Shown piece after piece: positions 17,232 to 24,233 of a DNA stretch of 64,000 bases. Where the stretch lies: positions 1 to 64,000 of the forward strand of contig CAZXQU010000001.1 of the NCBI GenBank assembly GCA_964642545.1, given 5' to 3'. The translations under genes were made by a program, and so were the position numbers. Position 1 is the stretch's first letter, and every line of letters begins with the position of its first letter. Origin of the DNA: QYOJ01 sp964642545 (GTDB taxonomy: Bacteria; Bacteroidota; Bacteroidia; Bacteroidales; FEN-979). Below the pieces are notes generated by a model. The model saw only the letters and a list, made by a program, of their open reading frames with translations, was not told the DNA's origin and did no database searches.

Positions 17232-17284
17232 CATTTCATCCCGGGGAATTAGTCATTTCGTCCCATTTCCTGCCATTCGTCCCA
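17232..17284 (+). promoter_or_regulatory. three direct repeats, candidate LytTR operator
   Basis: Near-identical words catttcatccc (17232), catttcgtccca (17254) and cattcgtccca (17274) start 22 and 20 bases apart, about two helical turns. LytTR domains typically bind paired direct repeats with this kind of spacing. The set lies between the LytTR regulator and the FSxG-pentad gene. Binding is inference from spacing and position. Confidence 0.4.
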
Positions 17285-17354
17285 GAACTATTCCACTCAC
17301 ACCAAATCCCTTGACAGGCAAGCAATACCGCTGTATTATTGCAACATCAAACCC

Positions 17355-17396
17355 GTGGAGACGCGAAAGAACAGACGCGATTAATCGCGTCTCTAC
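17355..17396. repeat. interspersed palindrome gagacgcg type
   Basis: A perfect 20-base palindrome (agacgcgatt and its complement) occupies 17373-17392. An outer arm, gtggagacgcga at 17355-17366, also pairs with tcgcgtctctac at 17385-17396 (11 of 12). The two alternative pairings look like a decayed double copy of a dispersed palindromic repeat. It lies in the leader of the 17415 gene. Confidence 0.6.
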
Positions 17397-17414
17397 CATA
17401 AAAAAAAACAAACA

Positions 17415-17741
17415 ATGAAAAAACTATGGATTATCGGAATCGCAATTATTTTATTGGCTACCGGACTTGTTCTCGCATACAGTGGATACAATGTAGGAGA
17501 CACCGGTGACTATGCACTGGGATATTTCTCAGTCGGACAATTCTCAGTTGGAGTCTTCTCAGCCGGGATGTTTTCAGTAGGAATTTTCTCCGCGGGAATA
17601 TTCAGCGTGGGAGTCTTCTCAATCAGCATTTTCAATGTTGGCCTCTATGCCCTTGGATTCTTTATCTGGGGATGGAAAAAACGCTATCCGAAAGTCCGGC
17701 TGGCAGCAGCGGAAGAGGAAAATGAGAGTGAAAGGGTGTGA
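17415..17741 (+). CDS. membrane protein built from FSxGx pentads
   Basis: A 108-residue protein. It begins with a membrane segment (about 4-22), continues with at least eight consecutive five-residue units of type F-S-(V/A)-G-x (about 42-82, for example YFSVGQFSVGVFSAG), then has a second hydrophobic segment (YALGFFIWGW) and a charged tail. Units of this length with regular Phe and Gly could form a small beta-solenoid or a packed hydrophobic ladder in the membrane. No enzymatic motif is seen. The gene follows a LytTR regulator and candidate operator repeats. Its last codons (ESERV) lie in a degenerate gagagt array. Confidence 0.75.
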   Translation: MKKLWIIGIAIILLATGLVLAYSGYNVGDTGDYALGYFSVGQFSVGVFSAGMFSVGIFSAGIFSVGVFSISIFNVGLYALGFFIWGWKKRYPKVRLAAAEEENESERV

Positions 17742-17806
17742 GAGTGTGAGAGTAAGAAGTAAGGGCAGATGTTTCTTGAAACTAGAATCTCGAAACTCGA
17801 AACTTC
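17724..17806 (+). repeat. two degenerate short-period arrays
   Basis: A gagagtg/tgagagt/aagaagt purine-rich stretch (17724-17764) crosses the stop codon of the FSxG gene. A second set of cgaaact and gaaacta words (17775-17806) follows it. Confidence 0.6.
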
Positions 17807-17807
17807 A

Positions 17808-17951
17808 TCACTTCGCTTTAGAATACTCCTGAGTAAACGCAATCGTTCCAGGCAACAAAGTGCCCTTCTCAAACCCGATCACCATCAAGGCATCATCGGG
17901 GACTGGGAAGGGCACTATTACTTTCCAATCGCTCGCTTTCTGGAAGCCAAA
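17808..17951 (-). pseudogene. possible C-terminal fragment of an unidentified gene
   Basis: On the minus strand, 47 open codons lie between an in-frame TGA (17952-17954) and the stop at 17808-17810. They read like protein: SDWKVIVPFPVPDD, then LMVIGFEKGTLLPG, then IAFTQEYSKAK. There is no start codon in a sensible place, and the upstream end overlaps the C-terminus of the acetyltransferase in another frame. It may be the tail of a gene whose front was replaced by the acetyltransferase gene. The family is not recognised. Confidence 0.35.
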
Positions 17952-18481
17952 TCAGGCGCCCAATCATCTTTTAAAATAGCGTAAATACAACTATCCTTGA
18001 TCTCTTCGTTCTTGATGATATTCTTCCGGAATGTCGCTTCATGTCTGAACCCGGCTTTCTCAAGAGCCCGCCGTGAAGCTAAGTTATCAGCATAGGGTTC
18101 GGCATAGATCCGAATAATATCAAAAGATTCAAACCCATACTGTACGATCGCCTTCAACGCTTCTGTGATGATCCCTCTCCCCCAATATTGCTCTCCAAGG
18201 AAATAGCCAATCTCGGCATTCATCCGGTAGACATCCAGTTTCAGAGTAATTGCAATACTTCCGACAGCCTCTCCATCAACCTCGATAGCAAAATACTTTT
18301 CCGGATTGTTCATGGATTTTACCAGTTCAATCCACTTCTTGGCATCGGTTCGGGTATATGGGTGAGGGAATAAATCCCGAAGCTGATCGGCCACCCTTTT
18401 ATTATTGGCATGATGGCATAGGGACTTGGCATCGGAGTCGTGCCAAGGTCGTAATATGAAGCCGGGACATTGGATGATCAT
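17918..18481 (-). CDS. GNAT acetyltransferase, RimJ/RimL type
   Basis: A 187-residue acetyl-CoA-dependent N-acetyltransferase of the Acetyltransf_3 group. It contains the start GFILRPWHDSDA, the strand AEIGYFLGEQYWGRGI (the pyrophosphate-binding Q/R-x-x-G-x-G loop), ALKAIVQYGFE and the late NLASRRALEKAGFRHE. The acceptor could be a ribosomal protein N-terminus, an amino sugar or a drug; the sequence does not say. The usual end of the family is near YAILKDDW. The thirteen extra residues after it overlap a protein-like stretch in another frame. A -7 element lies at 18504-18511. Confidence 0.88.
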   Translation of the reverse strand: MIIQCPGFILRPWHDSDAKSLCHHANNKRVADQLRDLFPHPYTRTDAKKWIELVKSMNNPEKYFAIEVDGEAVGSIAITLKLDVYRMNAEIGYFLGEQYWGRGIITEALKAIVQYGFESFDIIRIYAEPYADNLASRRALEKAGFRHEATFRKNIIKNEEIKDSCIYAILKDDWAPDLASRKRAIGK

Positions 18482-18503
18482 GGCTGTGGTTCGTTTTCGG
18501 GTG

Positions 18504-18511
18504 CAAATATA
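18504..18511 (-). promoter_or_regulatory. -7 promoter element of the 18481 gene
   Basis: TATATTTG on the minus strand, exact TAnnTTTG, 23 bases before the acetyltransferase start. Confidence 0.6.
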
Positions 18512-18525
18512 AAGAATTGCAGGAT

Positions 18526-18551
18526 GCCAGTTGGCAATTGGCAGTTGGCAG
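18526..18551 (+). repeat. ttggca short-period array
   Basis: Words gccagttggcaa, ttggcagttggcag repeat with a period of about 8 between the divergent promoters of the acetyltransferase and mtgA. Confidence 0.6.
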
Positions 18552-18560
18552 TATTCCTCT

Positions 18561-18568
18561 TACCTTTG
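18561..18568 (+). promoter_or_regulatory. -7 promoter element of mtgA
   Basis: TACCTTTG, exact TAnnTTTG, 17 bases before the ATG. Confidence 0.6.
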
Positions 18569-18585
18569 CCAGATAGTTCAGTACG

Positions 18586-19290
18586 ATGCATAGATTCCAA
18601 AAATTCCTCAACTGGTTTTTCAAGATTGCGCTTTACCTTGCCATCGGCTTCTTTGGCGCCACCTTCTTCTTTGTCCTGCTCTATAAATTCGTCCCGCCTC
18701 CAATCACCCCATTGATGGTGGTCAGGTTGCTGGAGGAGCCGGCAAAAGGGCAAACACACAGGCTTTACAAGGATTGGGTCCCACTGAAAGAGATCTCCCC
18801 AAATCTGCAAACAGCTGTTATGGCATCAGAAGACAACCGTTTCCTCCAACATTTCGGATTTGATCTGGATGCCATTAAAGATGCGCAGGAGTACAACGAA
18901 AAGCAAAATGGAAAACGGCTTCGGGGAGCCAGCACCATTTCCCAGCAAACCGCCAAGAATCTCTTTCTTTGGCCGCAACGCTCATGGGTAAGGAAAGGGC
19001 TGGAAGTTTACTTCACCTTCCTGATCGAACTCACCTGGAGCAAACGGCGGATCATGGAGGTTTATCTTAACATCATCGAGATGGGCAAAGGCATCTATGG
19101 TGCTGAAGCCGCCTCCCAGGCATACTATCATAAACCAGCGGCCAAACTGACCCGCGGGGAGAGTGCTCTGATTGCCGCCATCCTCCCCGATCCGCGAAGG
19201 CGAAGTCCTGTAAATCCTTCACCGTATCTATTGGAAAGGCAGCAGTGGATCCTCTGGAATATAAACAACATCGGCAAGATCGATTACTGA
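18586..19290 (+). CDS. mtgA: monofunctional peptidoglycan glycosyltransferase
   Basis: A 234-residue GT51 enzyme that polymerises lipid II into glycan strands at the outer face of the inner membrane. One N-terminal membrane anchor (about 10-35) precedes the catalytic domain. Motif 1 is MASEDNRFLQHFGFD (catalytic Glu about residue 82), followed by RGASTISQQTAKNLFL, then KRRIMEVYLNIIEMG with the second Glu, and AAILPDPRRRSP. No transpeptidase domain is present, and the length is normal for MtgA. It is divergent from the acetyltransferase gene and followed by ppdK, which has its own promoter. Confidence 0.95.
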   Translation: MHRFQKFLNWFFKIALYLAIGFFGATFFFVLLYKFVPPPITPLMVVRLLEEPAKGQTHRLYKDWVPLKEISPNLQTAVMASEDNRFLQHFGFDLDAIKDAQEYNEKQNGKRLRGASTISQQTAKNLFLWPQRSWVRKGLEVYFTFLIELTWSKRRIMEVYLNIIEMGKGIYGAEAASQAYYHKPAAKLTRGESALIAAILPDPRRRSPVNPSPYLLERQQWILWNINNIGKIDY

Positions 19291-19331
19291 TTTTACCTGT
19301 TGCTTCGTATCGAAAGTGCGAAAATTTTTCG

Positions 19332-19339
19332 TAATTTTG
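19332..19339 (+). promoter_or_regulatory. -7 promoter element of ppdK
   Basis: TAATTTTG, exact TAnnTTTG, 33 bases before the ATG. Confidence 0.6.
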
Positions 19340-19372
19340 CACCCTTAATTTATTAGCTAAACCCTTACGATT

Positions 19373-22150
19373 ATGGCAAAAGATGTGAAAGAGAAGAAGT
19401 ATGTCTACTTTTTTGGCGGCAAGAAAGCCGACGGAACTGCAAAAATGAAAAACCTGCTTGGTGGCAAAGGCGCCAACCTGGCTGAAATGGTGAATATAGG
19501 TCTGCCGGTACCTGCCGGTTTTACCATCACAACAGAAGTTTGCACCTACTTCAACGATCATGGGAAAAAATACCCCGCTGAACTTAAAAAACAGTTAAGT
19601 GAGGCATTGAAACAGACAGAGAAAGAGATGGGTGCCATCTTCGGCGACAAAAAGAATCCACTTCTTGTTTCCGTTCGCTCCGGCGCCCGCGCTTCGATGC
19701 CAGGAATGATGGAAACGGTGTTGAATGTTGGTTTGAACGACATCACCCGTGATGGACTGATCAAGAAGACTGGCAACCCGCGTTTTGTTTACGATTCACA
19801 GCGCCGGCTGATCCAGATGTATTCCGACGTGGTGATGGAAAAGGCTGCTGGCATCGAGCCGAATGAGGGCAAAGGCGTCCGCGTCCAACTGGAACGTGAA
19901 CTGCATAAAATGAAGGAGAGCAAGGGATACATGTCCGATACCGATCTTACGGCAGATGATCTCAAGAAGCTGATTGATATTTACAAGAAAAAGGTACTGG
20001 ATGTTCTCGGGAAGCCTTTTCCAGAAGATCCAATGGAACAACTCTGGGGAGCCATTGGCGCCGTATTCCAGAGCTGGAACGGAAAACGGGCTATCTCCTA
20101 CCGCCTGATCGAAGGTATTCCGCACGAATGGGGAACCGCCGTTAACGTTCAATCGATGGTCTTCGGCAACATGGGCGACAGCTCTGCCACCGGTGTAGCC
20201 TTCACAAGAAATCCAGCAACCGGCGAGAACTATTTTTACGGAGAGTGGCTGGCCAATGCACAGGGTGAAGATGTTGTTGCCGGAATCCGTACTCCTAATC
20301 CTATCAACGAGGTTGGCAAGAATGAACACACCATTCATCTGCAGTCACTCGAAACAGCGATGCCCAAAGTTTACAAAGCCCTCAACAAGATCCAGCTCAA
20401 CCTGGAGAAGCACTACAAGAACATGCTGGATATCGAGTTCACAATCCAGGATGGGACTCTTTACATGTTGCAGTGCCGTGTTGGGAAACGCAATGGTCCG
20501 GCTGCCGTGAAGATGGCTGTCGCCATGTACAAAGAGAAGTTGATCTCCAAAGAGGATGCTGTAATCCGTGTGGAACCCAGTCAGCTTGATGAACTCCTGC
20601 ACCCAATCCTCGATCCAGCTGCCGAAACTGCTACAAAACCTCTTGCAAAAGGTCTTCCTGCAGGACCCGGCGGAGCTACCGGCAAGATTGTATTTACGTC
20701 GGAAGCAGCTGTTGAGTGGGAGAAGAAAGGGATCCAGGTCATCCTTGTCAGGGAAGAGACCAACCCTGAAGATATCGAAGGGATGCGTGCCGCTATCGCC
20801 ATTCTAACTGCCCGCGGTGGGATGACAAGTCATGCTGCTCTCGTCGCCCGTGGCTGGGGAAAATGCTGCATCGTTGGTGCAGGCGGACTTAAAATTGAAG
20901 CATCAAAGAAGACCATGACCATTGGTGATAAAATTTTGAAAGAGGGTGATTTCATCTCACTGAATGGATCAAAAGGCTACATCTATGACGGCCAGATGCC
21001 GATGATCAAGGCAGCTGAAGAGAATCCTGATTTCCAGGCATTCATGAAGATCTGTGATGCGGTTCGCACTATGAAGATCCGTACCAATGCCGATACTCCT
21101 GAAGACGCTGCAAAGGCAAGAGCTTTCGGAGCCGAAGGGATTGGACTCTTCCGTACCGAGCATATGTTTTATGGCCTGGATGCCGAGAAACCGCTTTTCC
21201 TCTTGCGTAAGATGATCGCATCGAAAAATGAGGCCGAACGCCGCAAAGCGTTAAATGAACTCTACCCCTATGTAAAGGCAGATATGAAAGGTACGATGGA
21301 AGCAATGGACGGCTTTCCTGTAACCATCCGCACGCTCGACCCACCCCTGCATGAGTTTATTCCTCACAGTGCATCCGGACGGAAACAGCTGGCAGAGAGC
21401 CTGGGCATTTCCAGTACCGAATTTGACCGACGTGCCGAAGCGCTGAATGAAAACAACCCAATGATGGGTCACCGGGGTGTTCGTTTGGGCATCACCTATC
21501 CCGAAATCACTGAGATGCAGGTGAAAGCCATCTTTGAAGCAACAGCTGAACTGATAAAAGAGAAAAAGAAACCCTTCCCAGAGATCATGATACCTGTCAC
21601 CTGTTCGGAGAATGAGTTGAAGGACCAGTTTGCACTGATCGAGAGGGTTTATAGGGAGGTTTGCACCAAGATGAAGATCAAAGAGATCCCGTATATGTTT
21701 GGAACCATGATCGAGATCCCGAGAGCCTGTCTCACAGCCGATCAGATTGCGCGTTCGGCCCAGTTTTTCTCCTTCGGCACCAACGACCTTACCCAGATGA
21801 GCTTCGGCTTCTCACGTGACGACATCGGCGGGTTCCTCCCCGACTACCTCGAGAAAAAGATCCTGCCGGTTGATCCGTTCCAGGTGATCGATTTCGACGG
21901 CGTGGGCGAACTTATCAAGATCGCGGTTCAGAAGGGACGCAAAACCCGCAAAGACCTGAAGATCGGCATCTGTGGCGAGCATGGCGGAGAGCCGGCATCC
22001 GTGGAATTCTGCTTCCAGCAGGGATTCAACTACGTGAGCTGCTCCCCGTTCCGCGTACCCATCGCCCGTTTGGCAGCTGCGCAGGCAGTAGTGAGGGCGC
22101 AGGTAGCGAAGCCGGTGAAGAAGGCGAAAACGGTTAAAGGGAAAAAATAG
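19373..22150 (+). CDS. ppdK: pyruvate, phosphate dikinase
   Basis: A 925-residue cytosolic enzyme that interconverts pyruvate, ATP and phosphate with PEP, AMP and pyrophosphate. The N-terminal ATP-grasp domain starts at KYVYFFGGKKADG, with LLGGKGANLAEM and SVRSGARASMPGMM. The central phosphohistidine domain has GGMTSHAALVARGWGK with His about residue 487. The C-terminal PEP/pyruvate TIM barrel has GIGLFRTEHMF, GTNDLTQMSFG and the catalytic Cys in GICGEHGG. A Lys-rich tail (about the last 20 residues) extends past the usual end. With maeB elsewhere in the window it can balance PEP, pyruvate and malate. A terminator follows. Confidence 0.97.
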   Translation: MAKDVKEKKYVYFFGGKKADGTAKMKNLLGGKGANLAEMVNIGLPVPAGFTITTEVCTYFNDHGKKYPAELKKQLSEALKQTEKEMGAIFGDKKNPLLVSVRSGARASMPGMMETVLNVGLNDITRDGLIKKTGNPRFVYDSQRRLIQMYSDVVMEKAAGIEPNEGKGVRVQLERELHKMKESKGYMSDTDLTADDLKKLIDIYKKKVLDVLGKPFPEDPMEQLWGAIGAVFQSWNGKRAISYRLIEGIPHEWGTAVNVQSMVFGNMGDSSATGVAFTRNPATGENYFYGEWLANAQGEDVVAGIRTPNPINEVGKNEHTIHLQSLETAMPKVYKALNKIQLNLEKHYKNMLDIEFTIQDGTLYMLQCRVGKRNGPAAVKMAVAMYKEKLISKEDAVIRVEPSQLDELLHPILDPAAETATKPLAKGLPAGPGGATGKIVFTSEAAVEWEKKGIQVILVREETNPEDIEGMRAAIAILTARGGMTSHAALVARGWGKCCIVGAGGLKIEASKKTMTIGDKILKEGDFISLNGSKGYIYDGQMPMIKAAEENPDFQAFMKICDAVRTMKIRTNADTPEDAAKARAFGAEGIGLFRTEHMFYGLDAEKPLFLLRKMIASKNEAERRKALNELYPYVKADMKGTMEAMDGFPVTIRTLDPPLHEFIPHSASGRKQLAESLGISSTEFDRRAEALNENNPMMGHRGVRLGITYPEITEMQVKAIFEATAELIKEKKKPFPEIMIPVTCSENELKDQFALIERVYREVCTKMKIKEIPYMFGTMIEIPRACLTADQIARSAQFFSFGTNDLTQMSFGFSRDDIGGFLPDYLEKKILPVDPFQVIDFDGVGELIKIAVQKGRKTRKDLKIGICGEHGGEPASVEFCFQQGFNYVSCSPFRVPIARLAAAQAVVRAQVAKPVKKAKTVKGKK

Positions 22151-22171
22151 CAATCATCCCTAATGAATTAA

Positions 22172-22201
22172 AGGCTGTCCCAATCCGGGGTGGCCTTTTT
22201 T
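22172..22201 (+). terminator. intrinsic terminator after ppdK
   Basis: aggctgtccc and ggggtggcct pair through a short loop, allowing G-U pairs, and a run of T follows directly. It sits 21 bases after the ppdK stop and just before the -7 element of the next gene. Confidence 0.6.
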
Positions 22202-22204
22202 ATG

Positions 22205-22212
22205 TATATTTG
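22205..22212 (+). promoter_or_regulatory. -7 promoter element of the 22240 gene
   Basis: TATATTTG, exact TAnnTTTG, 27 bases before ATG 22240. Confidence 0.6.
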
Positions 22213-22239
22213 TTGTGTAAATATAAAGCGTACTGCAAT

Positions 22240-23703
22240 ATGTCAAAAAAAGTCCTGATTATCGGCGGAGGCATCGCAGGCCTTTCGGCAGGCTGTTACG
22301 CCCAGATGAACGGGTACGATTCCGAGATCTTTGAAATGCACACCATCGCCGGAGGGCTTTGTACAGGCTGGAAGCGAAAAGGATACACCTTCGACGGATG
22401 CCTGCACTGGCTGGTTGGCAGCGACCCCTCATCCAGCTACTACCCGCTGTGGGAGGAGATCGGTGCAGTACAGGGAAAGAAGATGGTCACGTACGACTAT
22501 TTTACCAAAGTCATTGATAAAGCAGGAAGGACCTTTACTGTTTATACTGATCCTGACAGGCTTTGTAAGGAGATGATGAGGATCGCTCCCGAAGACAAAA
22601 AACAGATCAATAAAATTGTCAGGGATATCAAGGTTTTGATGAACAATGAAATGCCTCCGGAGTTTACTTTAAAAGGCATTGTTCCTGCAATCCGAAGTAT
22701 CCTGATGATATACAAATACCGTCAGCCTATTCGTGAGCTGGCAGAAAAATTCACCAATCCAATCCTGAAGAACTTCTTTGTTAAAGGTCTCGACTGGGGC
22801 GAGATGTGCAGTGCTTTCCTGCTTTGGACCCTGGCACTGATGGGGAACAACAAGGCAGGTTACCCAATCGGAGGCTCGCTTGAGTTTATTGAATCAATTG
22901 TGAAGAGATACAATCAGCTGGGTGGATCGATTCATTTTAAATCACGGGTATCTGGCATTATCATTGAAAACAACCAGGCTGTCGGCATTAGATTAAATGA
23001 TGGAACAGAATACCAGGGAGATATCATCATCTCAGCTGCAGATGGCCATACTACTATTTTCAACTGGCTTCAGGGGAAATATACAAGTCCTGCTGTAACG
23101 AAGGCATATTCTGAATATACCCTATTCCCTCCCCTTGTCTATGTTTCGCTTGGGATTGATGCCGATTACTCCCAAGAACCTTATAGCCTGAGCTTTGAAA
23201 CTAGAAAACCATTCCATATTGGGAAAGATGAGATTACCTCTTTATCTCTCCGCAATTACCATATAGATCGAACCCTGATGCCACCCGGGAAATCTGTCTT
23301 TACCATCATGATCAATGCTGATTTCGATTACTGGGAGGAGCTGAAAAATGATCGTGAAGCATATATTGCCGAAAAAAAGAGAATCGCAGATGCCGTGATT
23401 GACAACCTCAACGAACTCTATCCCGGATTGAAAGAGAAAATTGAAGTCATAGATGTGGCTACACCAAACACCTTCGTCAGGTATACCGGAAACTGGCGCG
23501 GCTCTTACGAAGGCTGGATGATGGACCGAAAATCCCTGAGTCAGCGAAACCTGATGACCCTTCCCGGATTACATAATTTTTACCAGGTAGGCCATTGGGC
23601 AGCTCCCGGAGGAGGATTACCTGCAGGACTTATCACTGGACGGATGGCCGTTAAAAAGATCTGTCAAAAGGACGGTAAGAAGTTCGTTACCAGCAAGCCC
23701 TGA
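22240..23703 (+). CDS. FAD-dependent oxidoreductase, phytoene desaturase/retinol saturase-like
   Basis: A 487-residue flavoprotein of the CrtI family. The N-terminal dinucleotide-binding motif reads VLIIGGGIAGLSAGCYAQMNG, followed by the second family glycine motif TIAGGLCTGW. The segment GGSLEFIESIVKRYNQLGG and the C-terminal FAD contact APGGGLPAGLITGRM are typical of carotenoid desaturase, isomerase or retinol saturase relatives. No other carotenoid genes are near, so the substrate is open. ATG 22240 is chosen over TTG 22210, because it lies right before the Rossmann strand and after the promoter element. Confidence 0.88.
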   Translation: MSKKVLIIGGGIAGLSAGCYAQMNGYDSEIFEMHTIAGGLCTGWKRKGYTFDGCLHWLVGSDPSSSYYPLWEEIGAVQGKKMVTYDYFTKVIDKAGRTFTVYTDPDRLCKEMMRIAPEDKKQINKIVRDIKVLMNNEMPPEFTLKGIVPAIRSILMIYKYRQPIRELAEKFTNPILKNFFVKGLDWGEMCSAFLLWTLALMGNNKAGYPIGGSLEFIESIVKRYNQLGGSIHFKSRVSGIIIENNQAVGIRLNDGTEYQGDIIISAADGHTTIFNWLQGKYTSPAVTKAYSEYTLFPPLVYVSLGIDADYSQEPYSLSFETRKPFHIGKDEITSLSLRNYHIDRTLMPPGKSVFTIMINADFDYWEELKNDREAYIAEKKRIADAVIDNLNELYPGLKEKIEVIDVATPNTFVRYTGNWRGSYEGWMMDRKSLSQRNLMTLPGLHNFYQVGHWAAPGGGLPAGLITGRMAVKKICQKDGKKFVTSKP

Positions 23704-23726
23704 TGTCAGTGGCAATTTGGTCACAA

Positions 23727-23766
23727 CTTACCTCTTACCTCTCACTTCTTACGTCTTACTTACTCT
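23727..23766 (-). repeat. short-period array at the end of the HMA gene
   Basis: On the minus strand, gtaagacgtaag, aagtgagaggtaag and aggtaag words (period about 7) begin in the last codons of the HMA gene, cross its TAA and extend toward the convergent oxidoreductase gene. Confidence 0.65.
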
Positions 23767-24103
23767 CCGGCCTGTCATACTTGCAGCAACCAGGCAATTT
23801 TGCGTAGACACTATCATCAGCCTTTACATTGTCTGTATCGTGACCGACTTTTGCAACAGCCTCTTCAATTTTTAATGCAGTAGTTTTCGCGTCGTCATAG
23901 GTCACCTTCAGCATCTTCTCAGTTGCGTCCCAGGTGGCTTTGGTAACGCCTTCAACCGATTTGGCAGCTTTCTCAATCCGGCTTTTACACATACCACACT
24001 CTCCGTATACTTTAATACTCTCTGTTTTCCCGTCTTTGGCAAACATAGATGTCATGCCGATAAAAAGCATCACTGCAACTAACATCATTGATTTTGTTTT
24101 CAT
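23756..24103 (-). CDS. periplasmic heavy-metal-associated (HMA) protein
   Basis: A 115-residue exported protein with a signal peptide (about 1-22, ends SMFA) and one HMA domain (about 28-95). The metal motif is ECGMCKSRIEKA, a CxxC site as in MerP and copper chaperones. A second cysteine pair, LPGCCKY, sits near the C-terminus. It probably binds Cu(I) or a similar ion in the periplasm and hands it to the pump, standing in for CusF. It is the last gene of the metal-efflux cluster, 127 bases after the adaptor gene. Confidence 0.88.
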   Translation of the reverse strand: MKTKSMMLVAVMLFIGMTSMFAKDGKTESIKVYGECGMCKSRIEKAAKSVEGVTKATWDATEKMLKVTYDDAKTTALKIEEAVAKVGHDTDNVKADDSVYAKLPGCCKYDRPESK

Positions 24104-24138
24104 TGTTTTTTAGATTTAAAGGTTAGTATTAATTGATA

Positions 24139-24233
24139 ATTGAAATTTGAAATTAGGAAATTAAGTCATTAAGGTCAATAAAGGAACGTCTTACCTCTTA
24201 CGTCTTACGTCTCACATCCCCCGTCCTTCGTCA
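24139..24233 (-). repeat. short-period arrays after the CusB-like gene
   Basis: On the minus strand, the adaptor's TGA stop (24231-24233) opens into ggacggggg and gtgagacgtaagacgtaag words (period 7). After a gap, gaaattag-like words follow (24139-24164). Confidence 0.65.
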
